From: Anaerolineaceae bacterium
GTDB taxonomy: Bacteria > Chloroflexota > Anaerolineae > Anaerolineales > Anaerolineaceae
NCBI GenBank assembly: GCA_016841525.1
Contig: JAENYZ010000002.1
Span: 330,078 to 394,077, forward strand
Direction: 5' to 3'
DNA length: 64,000 nucleotides
The position numbers were made by a program, and so were the translations under genes. The number at the start of each line of letters is the position of its first letter. The stretch's first letter is position 1. Positions 44,977-54,200 of the stretch are shown piece after piece. A model generated the notes under the pieces. That model did no database searches. It was not told the origin of the DNA and was given only the letters and a program-made list of their open reading frames with translations.

Positions 44977-46050
44977 ATGAATCGCCAAAAATTAATTGAG
45001 AAACATGAAATCGGTCTGTTAGACCATGCTGTCAGGCTGTTCGATCTTAATTCAGAGAAAATTTCACCTTTTGAAAGCTACGAAGGGTGCAGGAATTTAG
45101 TTTATGAAGGCAAAAAGGGTGAACTCAGTGTGATCTTAAGGGTTTCTTATCATCAAGATCGAACACGCGAACAAATCCAGGCTGAGTTGGATTTTATCAA
45201 CTACCTTGCAGCAAATGGTGTGAAGGCGGCTGTACCCCTTTATTCAAAAAACGGAAGATTTGTAGAGGAAATTTCTTTTGAAGGACTTCCGACTTACCTG
45301 GTTTGTTTCAAAAAAGGGGTTGGAATGCGTGTTCCGGATAATGACTACCGCTATCGCGAGGGTGTTCCCCTTGAAGAATATTATCAAAACTGGGGGAATA
45401 TATTGGGGCAAATGCATCGACTCTCCCAGGTATATCAGCCGCCAAGTCCTGATGTAGCACGACCGGATTGGTTTGAAATCCACGCTGATAAACTGGATAT
45501 AGAGGAGATGGTTCCGGAGGAGTTACCAATCGTAAGGGAATGTATCCACGCCCTGCTGAATGCGATAAGAGGATTATCCAGGGATGATCGAAGTTATGGT
45601 CTAATTCACGGGGATTACAATGACGGTAACTTCACAGTGGATTATAACAACGGCGATATCACGGTCTTTGATTTTGATGACTGCTGTTATTTTTGGCATG
45701 CTTATGAATTGGCTGCTGCTTGGGAGGGGGGCATAGGCAGGACGATGTTTGCGGGTCTTGAAGCACGAAAAGGTTTCATGGACCATTATATGGAAAATGT
45801 CCTCAAAGGGTATGCAAGGGAAAATAGGATAACGGATCGCTGCCTGGAGAAAATCCCCTTATTCATCAAGCTGATCCAGGTTGAAGAATTTTTACATTTT
45901 GTGCAGTACATCCATAACAGGGAGGATGTTGAAGTTCAGCAGCACCTGAATTATCTGATCGCTTGCATTGAGCAGGATTTACCCTATATGGGCTTTTTTG
46001 ACCCAATTTTCTCACCCAAAAAGCCTTTTCTATTAGAGAAATTCCCCTGA
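44977..46050 (+). CDS. APH-family kinase, second of the tandem pair
   Basis: A 357-residue protein with the same fold as its neighbour: GLIHGDYNDGNFTV and the metal site DFDDCCYFW near 210-235. The N-terminal SYEGCRNLVYE strand likely binds ATP. It differs strongly from the preceding gene, so the pair is not a recent duplication. An ATG eight bases after GGAG is chosen over an upstream GTG. The tight spacing suggests one transcript and possibly related substrates. Confidence 0.8.
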   Translation: MNRQKLIEKHEIGLLDHAVRLFDLNSEKISPFESYEGCRNLVYEGKKGELSVILRVSYHQDRTREQIQAELDFINYLAANGVKAAVPLYSKNGRFVEEISFEGLPTYLVCFKKGVGMRVPDNDYRYREGVPLEEYYQNWGNILGQMHRLSQVYQPPSPDVARPDWFEIHADKLDIEEMVPEELPIVRECIHALLNAIRGLSRDDRSYGLIHGDYNDGNFTVDYNNGDITVFDFDDCCYFWHAYELAAAWEGGIGRTMFAGLEARKGFMDHYMENVLKGYARENRITDRCLEKIPLFIKLIQVEEFLHFVQYIHNREDVEVQQHLNYLIACIEQDLPYMGFFDPIFSPKKPFLLEKFP

Positions 46051-46146
46051 ATTTTCTGGCAATGTATTCTGAATTGGGGGTTGATCGACCTTTTACCGAT
46101 TCAATTAAGATGATTTCAAATGATCTTCCACAGAAGTATTCTATCA

Positions 46147-46626
46147 CTACCAAAAGCCAACATGGACTTCCCTTGCTTCCTCTTCCAAAAGGGGACCAAC
46201 CACTTCGATGGGTTTATTTCCCCTGGAAAGAACGTCGCGGCAGGAAAGGAGAAGTTCGTCTTCACTCTCACCGGTGAAGGAATAGAGTCCCTGCTGGCTG
46301 AGGCCAAACACCACCCGGTGGATATTACTCCAAAAAATTGCACCGGCGCACATCGGGCAGGGTTCAGTGCTGGCGTAGAGGGTGCAGTTAGCGAGGAAAT
46401 CAGCTTTGTATAGATTAGCGGCATCTCGTACCAGGTTTGTCTCGGCATGCCCGGTGATGTTATGTTCGGTCACTACGGTGTTTTCTGCGGTCAAGAGGAC
46501 CTTCCCATCGGGATCGGCAAGGAGTGCACCAAAGGGATGATTGCCATGTTCTCGTGCCTGGCGAGCAAGGTCAAAACTTAATTGTAGTAATTTTAAATTA
46601 TTTTCTTCCATTTTTTCTACCATCAA
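46147..46626 (-). CDS. Nucleoside/guanine deaminase family protein
   Basis: A 159-residue zinc-dependent deaminase. The zinc ligands are HAE at 60-62 and PCPMC at 89-93. The C-terminal EEEAREVHVGFW end and the size match bacterial guanine deaminase or related nucleoside deaminases rather than tRNA-specific TadA, although the core motif cannot prove the substrate. Several ATGs lie near the N-terminus, and the longest is given. Confidence 0.85.
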   Translation of the reverse strand: MMVEKMEENNLKLLQLSFDLARQAREHGNHPFGALLADPDGKVLLTAENTVVTEHNITGHAETNLVRDAANLYKADFLANCTLYASTEPCPMCAGAIFWSNIHRVVFGLSQQGLYSFTGESEDELLLSCRDVLSRGNKPIEVVGPLLEEEAREVHVGFW

Positions 46627-46666
46627 TTTTTGATTAAAATTTCTGTTTGCTTATCCGCAGATTTTT

Positions 46667-47896
46667 CTAATAATTGATAAACTGCTCATCAATTTTTTCT
46701 TTGATGGCTTGAATGACAATGGGGTCATCATTCCAGGCGCCAAGATTTAAAATTGGGAATCCGTCCGGGGTACTTGCTTCATGCACCAATTCAGGGACAT
46801 CAAATTGACTGTGAATGGAATCGGCACTGATTGCTGCTGAGAAAAATACAATCTCTTCAACCCCGTTGGCAATGAAATCTTCCACTGCAATTGCTGGTTT
46901 TGGTTCTTTAAATTCCATCCAGGCCAAACTTAAATTTTCTGGCAAAAATCCTGCATTTTCGAAATCTTTGAGAACGTCCATTCGGAAGCCAATTTCTTGT
47001 TCCGTCTCCGTTGGCCACTCCACATCCCATTCATCTGGCTGTCCATGTCCAACTAAAAGCACACCGACCTTTTCAGGGGGTGTATCGCCAATGTTGGCGT
47101 TGGCACGCTGGATGAACATACTGCGCAAGGTTTGGGAGTCGTACAGGGGTCCGGTAAAGGATAAGGTGGCCCCATATTCTTCAACTTTCAATTCTTTTAC
47201 CAGATCTTCCCCTTCAGCGGTGTGATTTGAAATGGTGAGGAATACCTCGCTCACGATGATGTGGCTGGCACCTTCATTCAAAGCTTGTATGACGGCAGCA
47301 TCAGGCCTGGGATCATCATCCAGGAAACTGATATAGAATTTTGTGGTGTCGTCACCTTCCTGACGATAGGCTTCTTCGAGACTCTGGAGCATTTGCAAAT
47401 GCATTTGACGGTGATGGCTGGAGCCGACCTCAAGATAGGCATTTCGCAATTGATAAACAAAGAGCGGTCTGGCAATCAGCGGGACGAAGGGGATGTCCTG
47501 TTCATCGAACTCATTAAACTGATTGATCCACCCAATGGGGTTGTAAGTCTCAGGTTCCCCATGGGTGAAATAAACCACGGCGGTATGACCATCCCCTGGA
47601 TCCCCTTTTGCCCGGGTGAGTTCTGGCGGTTCCCGCGTATCACCTTGTGCCAGGAAGCGCTGTGTATTAATTAGGTAGCTCCCTGTGAAGGTAAGTAAAG
47701 TCAGGATAATTGCTGCAGGTACCGTCCACCTTCCCTTAAAGAACCTTGTGATGAAGAAAATAATTACCACAGCAGTAAGGGTGCTGAGGAACAGGAATAA
47801 GTTCATTTGAAGTGGATGAACCGTTAAGAATTCAAGAACTAAAAATCCAAGCAATCCCCCTAAAACGATGAGTATAAGCCATTTCAAATATTTCAT
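46667..47896 (-). CDS. Membrane-anchored ferrochelatase/CbiX-fold protein
   Basis: A 409-residue protein with three membrane helices at the N-terminus (about 5-27, 31-50, 57-77) and a soluble domain resembling the ferrochelatase/CbiX chelatase fold. Both halves have a strand-turn of chelatase type (VVYFTHGEPETY and VGVLLVGHGQPDEW), and a later region resembles the FVSDHxExLYD block (FFSAAISADSIHSQFDV). The canonical His/Glu pair is not clearly kept, and a membrane anchor is unusual. It may act on an unusual metallo-tetrapyrrole or be a non-enzymatic relative. Confidence 0.65.
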   Translation of the reverse strand: MKYLKWLILIVLGGLLGFLVLEFLTVHPLQMNLFLFLSTLTAVVIIFFITRFFKGRWTVPAAIILTLLTFTGSYLINTQRFLAQGDTREPPELTRAKGDPGDGHTAVVYFTHGEPETYNPIGWINQFNEFDEQDIPFVPLIARPLFVYQLRNAYLEVGSSHHRQMHLQMLQSLEEAYRQEGDDTTKFYISFLDDDPRPDAAVIQALNEGASHIIVSEVFLTISNHTAEGEDLVKELKVEEYGATLSFTGPLYDSQTLRSMFIQRANANIGDTPPEKVGVLLVGHGQPDEWDVEWPTETEQEIGFRMDVLKDFENAGFLPENLSLAWMEFKEPKPAIAVEDFIANGVEEIVFFSAAISADSIHSQFDVPELVHEASTPDGFPILNLGAWNDDPIVIQAIKEKIDEQFINY

Positions 47897-48096
47897 GATG
47901 GACCCTCTTATTAAATGTTTGATTCGTTGTTTCGCTAAAATTTAATCTAAATAAAATTTTACACTGATTTGTAAGTAGAGTTCAAGTATTTGTGAAAGCT
48001 TGTCTGTAATCTATCTGTCCCATGTGGCGAAATTTATGTGACACCTATGCTGAACGCACGGTACCCACCAAAAATTTAAATTCAGTGCGAATTTTC

Positions 48097-49938
48097 TATG
48101 CTACAATAAGCCTAATTGCACCGCACCACAGGAGGACATGCATGCCCGCACCAGAGACCATCCGTCAACTCGTCGAACGTTTTGATTACAACAAAGACGC
48201 TTACCGTTCACCACATTACAACGAAGCCCAGCTCCGCCAGGAATTCCTTAATCCCTTCTTCAAAGCTTTAGGGTGGGATGTTTATAACGAAAAGGATTAT
48301 GCCCTGCAGTACCGCGAAGTGATCCACGAGGATTCGATCCACATCAAGGGCAGCCCCAATGCAAAGGCACCCGATTACGCATTCCGTTTAGGCGGGGTGC
48401 GCAAATTTTTTGTTGAAGCAAAAAAGCCGGCAGAGGACATCCAGAACACAAAGGAATTTGCCTACCAGCTGAAAATCTATGCCTGGAACAGCGGTTTGCC
48501 CCTTTCAATCCTGACAGATTTTGAAGAATTCGCCGTCTATGACTGCCGCAGCAAGCCCAATCTTTCAGACAGCCCGGCGACCGGGCGTGTCTTGCTGATC
48601 ACTTACGATGAGTATTTGGAACGCTGGGATGAGATCGCCGCGATCTTCTCACCGGATGCGATCAGAAAGGGTGCCTTTGATAAATATACCGAGGATAACA
48701 CCGCCAAGCGGGGCACGATAGGGGTGGATGATGCCTTTCTTGAAGAGATTGAAGACTGGCGCACGCTGCTGGCGCGCAATATTGCCCTGCGCAATGAGCA
48801 GATCATCAACGAACGCCAGCTTAATTTCGCTGTCCAGATGACCATCGACCGGATCATCTTCCTGCGCATCTGCGAGGACAGGGGCATCGAACCCCCGAAC
48901 CAGCTACTTGAATTGATAAAAGACGATCATATCTACCAACGCCTGGTAAGCCTTTTTGAACGGGCAGACCTAAAATACAATTCGGGCTTGTTCCACTTCA
49001 AAGCTGAATCTGGCAATAAAAACAATGTCGATACCTTCACCCCATCCCTGGTGATTGACGACAAAGTTCTCAAGACGATCATCAAGAGTTTGTATTACCC
49101 CTGCCCTTACGTGTTCAAGGAGATCCCCGTTGAGATCCTCGGGCAGGTTTATGAACAGTTTTTGGGCAAGGTGATTCGACTGACGCCCGGCGGCAGGGCA
49201 AAAATTGAAGAAAAGCCCGAGGTGCGCAAAGCCGGCGGGGTTTATTACACCCCCAAGTACATTGTGGACTATATCGTGGAAAATACCGTGGGAAAATTGC
49301 TGGAAGGCAAAACCCCTGACCAGGCAGCCAGGCTCAAGATCGTCGACCCTGCCTGCGGTTCAGGTTCCTTCCTTCTGGGCGCTTTCCAATACCTGATGGA
49401 TTGGCATGAAGCTTATTACCTGGCGCACGACCCGGAGAAGTGGACAAAGGGCAGGGATCCGGCGCTGGTCCAGACCGCGGATGGGGACTGGCGGCTGACC
49501 ACGGATGAAAAGAAGCGCATCCTGGTGAACAACATCCACGGGGTGGCATGGCATTAATTACCTTGGCACCAGTGAGTTTTCACAGGGTGCAATGGCCTGG
49601 TCGCCAAACAAGCTGTTTTTGCCACTGATTTTGAAATATGTACTTTTTATCCTTATTAATTGTGGCTGGTGGGTGACTTGCCCACCCGCCAGTTATTTTA
49701 ATCATATTGCTTTTGTACTGATGCGGAGTCATGCAGATATCGTTTTGACATCCAGGATGATATCTACAGTTTCCCGGTGGAAAACAGTAAGCGATCTATA
49801 GAAAATCCCCTCCAAATAACACCAGAGTAGGTGATGTACTCAAAACTATATCTTAAATAAACCAATTAAGTTTGTGGATTGTCCTGAAGAACAACCACGG
49901 CGTTAATTGTCTTCATAAAAGCTGCGGCAGAAAAGCAT
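48097..49938. repeat. 1,842-bp direct repeat, left copy
   Basis: The whole segment recurs at 54156-55997, offset by 6,059 bases, in the same orientation. It includes about 45 bases of upstream DNA, the truncated methylase gene and 380 bases downstream. The two copies are identical by eye except for single bases near each end and a central block (48858-49236) with about 47 differences in 379 bases. No inverted ends or transposase are visible. Confidence 0.93.
48142..49557 (+). CDS. Truncated restriction-methylase (nuclease plus start of methylase domain), copy 1
   Basis: A 471-residue protein with the N-terminal layout of a Type IIG/ISP-like restriction-modification enzyme. A PD-(D/E)xK nuclease core has PDYA at 77-80 and VEAKK at 91-95. 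A helical region follows, then methylase motif X (GGVYYTPKYIVDYIVE) and motif I (DPACGSGSF from residue 402). The frame ends at NNIHGVAWH, where relatives continue with GVDID and then the NPPY motif, so the catalytic half of the methylase is missing. AGGAGG lies six bases before the ATG. An earlier in-frame start has no ribosome site. Confidence 0.85.
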   Translation: MPAPETIRQLVERFDYNKDAYRSPHYNEAQLRQEFLNPFFKALGWDVYNEKDYALQYREVIHEDSIHIKGSPNAKAPDYAFRLGGVRKFFVEAKKPAEDIQNTKEFAYQLKIYAWNSGLPLSILTDFEEFAVYDCRSKPNLSDSPATGRVLLITYDEYLERWDEIAAIFSPDAIRKGAFDKYTEDNTAKRGTIGVDDAFLEEIEDWRTLLARNIALRNEQIINERQLNFAVQMTIDRIIFLRICEDRGIEPPNQLLELIKDDHIYQRLVSLFERADLKYNSGLFHFKAESGNKNNVDTFTPSLVIDDKVLKTIIKSLYYPCPYVFKEIPVEILGQVYEQFLGKVIRLTPGGRAKIEEKPEVRKAGGVYYTPKYIVDYIVENTVGKLLEGKTPDQAARLKIVDPACGSGSFLLGAFQYLMDWHEAYYLAHDPEKWTKGRDPALVQTADGDWRLTTDEKKRILVNNIHGVAWH

Positions 49939-50130
49939 GAAAATGGTCTAAGGCTGAGATCAGAGGCACAATTCCCATAGTTGTCTTTAGTCACATCTTT
50001 CATTGTTTTGCTTTGAACTAATAATCCATTTTGTGAGTCGAAGTTAGTGTTATCATTCGCGATATAATGAAAATAAACTATATATTTACAAGATGTAATC
50101 TTTGGAAAATACCAGGAAGGGAAGTTTGAT
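49558..50130. other. Gene-free region after the truncated methylase
   Basis: The first 380 bases repeat at 55617-55997. A stem of CTGGTGGGTG with CCACCCGCCAG (49666-49692), with one wobble pair, is terminator-like and is followed by T-rich sequence. A 69-residue frame here occurs in both copies but shows no ribosome site or family. The remainder, to 50130, is AT-rich with no gene. Confidence 0.5.
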
Positions 50131-50586
50131 TTGTTCGAATTTGAAAATAATAACCTGGAAAATGTAAAATGGGAATTGTGGTATCAAGACACCTTTGATC
50201 AGGAGAGAGGGCGTAAAAGAGTTCTTGAGGGAAACAGCTTATTTGAGGGGTTGATCCAATTATGGGCACACCACTTATATGAAACTGTCAGACCAAATGG
50301 CATGATTGGTTTTTCCCAATTTAATTTGTGGTTAAGACAACGAAAATCCAGCATTAGCATCCTTGGAGATATAGCGGGGCAAATAAAATTACGACTGTGG
50401 GTGTTTGAAGAACGAAGGGTGGATTATTCGGGATACCTGCAAGCAGCCGATAGGGAGATTCTTGAAATTATTGCTGAAGTGCATTATATGCTGATTGTAG
50501 GCAATCGAAACAGTGAATTAATCATTGATGAGGTGCTTTCTTCAAAAAATCGAGAAGAATTTATTTCACGGATCGTTGATTTATGA
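50131..50586 (+). CDS. Hypothetical protein in the island
   Basis: A 151-residue soluble protein with no signal peptide and no recognised family. The start is TTG, a few bases after AGGAAGGGAAG. It is rich in Trp, Glu and Arg and predicted mostly helical, with NNLENVKWELWYQDTF near the start. It is AT-rich relative to core genes and lies in the accessory island between the methylase repeat and the surface-protein gene, so recent acquisition is likely. Confidence 0.5.
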   Translation: MFEFENNNLENVKWELWYQDTFDQERGRKRVLEGNSLFEGLIQLWAHHLYETVRPNGMIGFSQFNLWLRQRKSSISILGDIAGQIKLRLWVFEERRVDYSGYLQAADREILEIIAEVHYMLIVGNRNSELIIDEVLSSKNREEFISRIVDL

Positions 50587-51133
50587 TAAGCATGCTAGAA
50601 GCTGCTTCTTATATACCGGGGGATTCCAGGCAGCAGCTTGTGTTGGGCTGGCGTTTTCTAAATCAATATGCCTTTTATTGATGTTGTTACCAGATTTAAC
50701 CCCCAGCTGCTACTGGATAGAGAGTTTTTGATTGAGTCAAAAGTGCGTAAGATTTAGCCTTCGTATTCAAGGCTCGTACAAGATCACATGAAGATATGTA
50801 CGAAAGAACTTTGGTAAAGTCTGCTAGCACAGTTCAATACAAAATCAGAATATCGTCTACCAATATTTTTCCATCAAATCTAAAAATCTATCGATGCAGG
50901 TTAAATTCCTGGGCATTTTCAGGCTGGGAATTCTAGTTTTCCATTGAACAACACAAAAATTGTGATATAATAAATTAATATCATTTTTAGACTCATGATA
51001 TCAAAATACAATGTGCAGGGGGAAAATATAAGCAATTGTCTTATTTAACAGCACTCTCATCGTACTCGTCTTGTCAAAATGTTTAAAGCAATTAACAAGG
51101 TATTAATAATACCGAATAGGCAAATTTATCTTA
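50587..51133. other. AT-rich gene-free interval
   Basis: More than 500 bases with no supported gene. Only short inverted repeats such as GAAGCTGCTTC are present. The end of the interval carries AAAAGGAG, the ribosome site aimed at the out-of-frame ATG of the next gene. Confidence 0.4.
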
Positions 51134-53893
51134 TTGAAAAGGAGTCCTTGTTATGATGACAAAAAAAATTTGATTCTCTTTTTATTCTTTGTTCCTCTAA
51201 TCATGTTAATTATGATCATTTTAACAACGACGCCAGTCTACGCAGCAGGCGAGGATGATTTTACAATCACGGTCAGAACAGACTACCCGGGCACGTCCTC
51301 CGATACAGAATTCACCATCCCGACTTACATTGGCGAAACCTATAACTATAATGTGGATTGTGATGGCGATGGTACCGAAGAGGAAACCGGTGTCACCGGT
51401 AACTATACCTGTAAATATTCCACCATGGGGACATATGAAATCCATATTAAGGACAACACAAAGGAATTTACGGGTTTTCCCCGGATATATTTCAATAATT
51501 CAGGCGATAAAGAAAAATTATTAACAATTGAGCAGTGGGGGTCAGGAAGTTGGTCTTCGATGGAAAGTGCTTTTTATGGATGTACTAATTTGGCTGGCCA
51601 GGCATCTGATATGCCTAACCTCAAATATGTTACTGATATGCATCGTATGTTTATGGGGGCAAGCCAATTCAACCAGTCTATTGGGGATTGGAATACAAGC
51701 AGCGTCACAAATATGGGCGATATGTTTTATGGTGCCAGCGCATTTAATCAGCCAATTGGCGGTTGGAATACCAGTAATGTCAATAATATGGGTAGAATGT
51801 TCTTCGGTGCCAGTGCCTTTAACCAGGATATTGGGGCGTGGAACACAGAAAGTGTAAAAAGTATGCACCAGATGTTCTTAGGTGCCAGTGCCTTTAACCA
51901 AGGAATAGGCGGATGGAATACAAGCAGCGTTACGTTTATCGATGGGATGTTTGCAAATGCCAGTGCCTTTAACCAGCCAATTGGTGGATGGAATATAAGT
52001 AATGTCTCGGATTTGACCTATATGTTCTCTGGTGCCAGTACCTTTAACCAGAATATTGGCGGATGGAATATCAGTAATGTCTCGGATTTGAGCTATATGT
52101 TCTCTGGTGCCAGTGCATTTAATCAGAATATTGGGGGTTGGAATACAAGTAATGTCATATATATGTACGATATGTTCTCAGGTGCCAGTGCATTTAATCA
52201 GAATATTGGTGGTTGGGATACCAGCAACGTTCTGGGAATGGGACACATGTTTCAGGATGCTAGCGCCTTTGACCAGGATCTTGGCGAGTGGAATGTCGCA
52301 TCCTTGACACAAGCCAACGACATGTTTAGCGGTATTGCCCTTTCCACCTCTAATTATGACGCCCTTCTGATTGGTTGGGACAGTCAAGTTCTACAGCCCG
52401 GGGTCGCTTTCAGCGGCGGCAGCAGCACTTATTGTGCGGGTGAAAGCGCCAGGGAACATATGATCAGCACTGATGAATGGAGCATCATCGATGGCGGCAA
52501 ACATTGCCCGGATACTTTTGATTTTGTAATCACAGTAAAAACCGATAACCCCGGGGAATCCGACCCTGATCAGTTCACAATCCCTACTATTGGTACAGGA
52601 TATGACTACAATGTGGATTGTGACAACGATGGTAGTGATGAGTTTACTGGTGCAACCAGTAACGTCACTTGTGACTATGATTCTCCTGGTACATATACAA
52701 TACGTATTAAGGACAACAGCGGTGCCGGCACTGGTTTTCCCCGCATCTATTTTGGTAACACAGGTGATAAAGGCAAATTGTTGACGGTTGCACAATGGGG
52801 GAAAAGTTTTTGGAGTTCTATGGAAAGAGCTTTCATGGGTTGTTCAAATCTACTTGTCCAAGCCCCTGACACGCCTGACCTCCAATATGTAACTGATATG
52901 AATTATATGTTCTATGGTACCAGTTCATTTGATCAGGATATCGGAAGCTGGGATACCAGTAAGGTCACGAATATGGGCCATTTGTTCGGTGGTGCCAGTG
53001 CTTTTAACCAGAATATTGGGGGCTGGGATACCAGCAAAGTCACAGATATGAGTTATATGTTCGCTGGTGCTTCTGCATTTGACCAGCCGATTAACGGTTG
53101 GAATACCAGCAATGTGACCGATATGCGCGTAATGTTTTATGAAGCCATCGCCTTTAACCAGCCAATTGGAAGTTGGAGTACAAGTAATGTCACTGATATG
53201 AGTTTCATGTTCTTTGGTGCCAGTGCTTTCAATAAGGATATTGGGAGCTGGGATACAAGCAACGTTACGAATATGTATTACATGTTCAAGCAAGCAAGTG
53301 CATTCAATCAGGACATTGCAAGTTGGGATACCGGTATGGTCACTGATATGGGGGGGATGTTCTCTGGTGCCAGTGTATTCAATCAGGATATTGGGAGTTG
53401 GAACACCAGTAATGTAACGAATATGAAGGCGATGTTTTATGAAGCCAGTGTATTCAACCAGCATATTGGTGGTTGGGATACCAGTAAGGTCATCGATATG
53501 GGCTTCATGTTTTTAGGAAGTAGTGCATTTAATCAGGATATTGGGAGCTGGGATACCAATCAGGTTTCGGATATGGGATATATGTTTCAGGATGCCAGCG
53601 CCTTTGACCAGGATCTGGGTGAGTGGAATGTCGCGTCCTTGACACAAGCCAAAGACATGTTTAGCGGTATTGCCCTTTCCACCGATAATTATGATGCCCT
53701 CCTGATTGGTTGGGACAGTCAGGAACTTCAAACTGGGGTCACTTTTAGCGGCGGCAGCAGCACTTATTGTACGGGTGAAAGTGCTCGGCAGCATATGATC
53801 ACCACTGATGGATGGATCATCACCGATGGCGGTATGAGCTGTGAATCGGATTTCGCAATTTACTTACCGCTGATCATAAAGTCTGTGCCTTAG
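51134..53893 (+). CDS. Secreted BspA-family (DUF285) repeat surface protein with A8 tract at its start
   Basis: A 919-residue exported protein. The signal peptide is about residues 12-38. Two homologous halves each have a beta-sandwich-like head (beginning [13 protein letters not shown] and [12 protein letters not shown]), nine or ten 25-residue repeats of the form MxxMFxGASAFNQxIGxWNTSNVxx, and a cap with SGGSSTYC. This is the BspA/DUF285 surface-protein layout. The C-terminus [11 protein letters not shown] matches a tail shared with other secreted proteins. The in-frame start is a TTG without a ribosome site. The ATG that AAAAGGAG serves (51153) is one base out of frame because the following A tract has eight residues rather than nine. 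Confidence 0.85.
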   Translation: MKRSPCYDDKKNLILFLFFVPLIMLIMIILTTTPVYAAGEDDFTITVRTDYPGTSSDTEFTIPTYIGETYNYNVDCDGDGTEEETGVTGNYTCKYSTMGTYEIHIKDNTKEFTGFPRIYFNNSGDKEKLLTIEQWGSGSWSSMESAFYGCTNLAGQASDMPNLKYVTDMHRMFMGASQFNQSIGDWNTSSVTNMGDMFYGASAFNQPIGGWNTSNVNNMGRMFFGASAFNQDIGAWNTESVKSMHQMFLGASAFNQGIGGWNTSSVTFIDGMFANASAFNQPIGGWNISNVSDLTYMFSGASTFNQNIGGWNISNVSDLSYMFSGASAFNQNIGGWNTSNVIYMYDMFSGASAFNQNIGGWDTSNVLGMGHMFQDASAFDQDLGEWNVASLTQANDMFSGIALSTSNYDALLIGWDSQVLQPGVAFSGGSSTYCAGESAREHMISTDEWSIIDGGKHCPDTFDFVITVKTDNPGESDPDQFTIPTIGTGYDYNVDCDNDGSDEFTGATSNVTCDYDSPGTYTIRIKDNSGAGTGFPRIYFGNTGDKGKLLTVAQWGKSFWSSMERAFMGCSNLLVQAPDTPDLQYVTDMNYMFYGTSSFDQDIGSWDTSKVTNMGHLFGGASAFNQNIGGWDTSKVTDMSYMFAGASAFDQPINGWNTSNVTDMRVMFYEAIAFNQPIGSWSTSNVTDMSFMFFGASAFNKDIGSWDTSNVTNMYYMFKQASAFNQDIASWDTGMVTDMGGMFSGASVFNQDIGSWNTSNVTNMKAMFYEASVFNQHIGGWDTSKVIDMGFMFLGSSAFNQDIGSWDTNQVSDMGYMFQDASAFDQDLGEWNVASLTQAKDMFSGIALSTDNYDALLIGWDSQELQTGVTFSGGSSTYCTGESARQHMITTDGWIITDGGMSCESDFAIYLPLIIKSVP
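51161..51168. repeat. A8 homopolymer, candidate phase-variation site
   Basis: Eight consecutive A residues follow MMT at the ATG-led start. With nine A residues the frame would read [16 protein letters not shown], a complete signal peptide, and continue into the surface protein. With eight it ends at TGA after six codons. Confidence 0.65.
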
Positions 53894-54200
53894 TGATTCG
53901 ATGATATCATAAATATGCATTGGTCAAAGACCATGTGCGTTGAAAACCTTGATTTGCCGCATGGGTATTTGCGTTTATTGGATTCAATAACCAGCCATCG
54001 AATAATTGAATATGCATGGTGGGTTGATTTGCGCGTGTGTTGATAATTAACTCCTGGTTTTCTTTCATTTTCATTTTTTGGCAATTGTTTCTCACCAACC
54101 TAAAGAGCAGCGGAACATCTTTAGGTGCAGATCCTCCTAAGGCTGACTACCTTTTTATGCTGCAATAAGCCTAATTGCACCGCACCACAGGAGGACATGC

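Noticed and set aside
49592-49801. 69-codon frame repeated at 55651-55860
   Set aside because: Present in both repeat copies only because the DNA is duplicated. No ribosome site, and it spans a terminator-like hairpin.
52925-53464. 179-codon frame on the minus strand inside the BspA-like gene
   Set aside because: An artefact of the 75-base periodic repeat. The plus-strand frame has the signal peptide and family repeats.
51660-53600. Regular 75-base repeats considered as a CRISPR array
   Set aside because: The repeats are contiguous, in frame and encode DUF285 units. There are no unique spacers.
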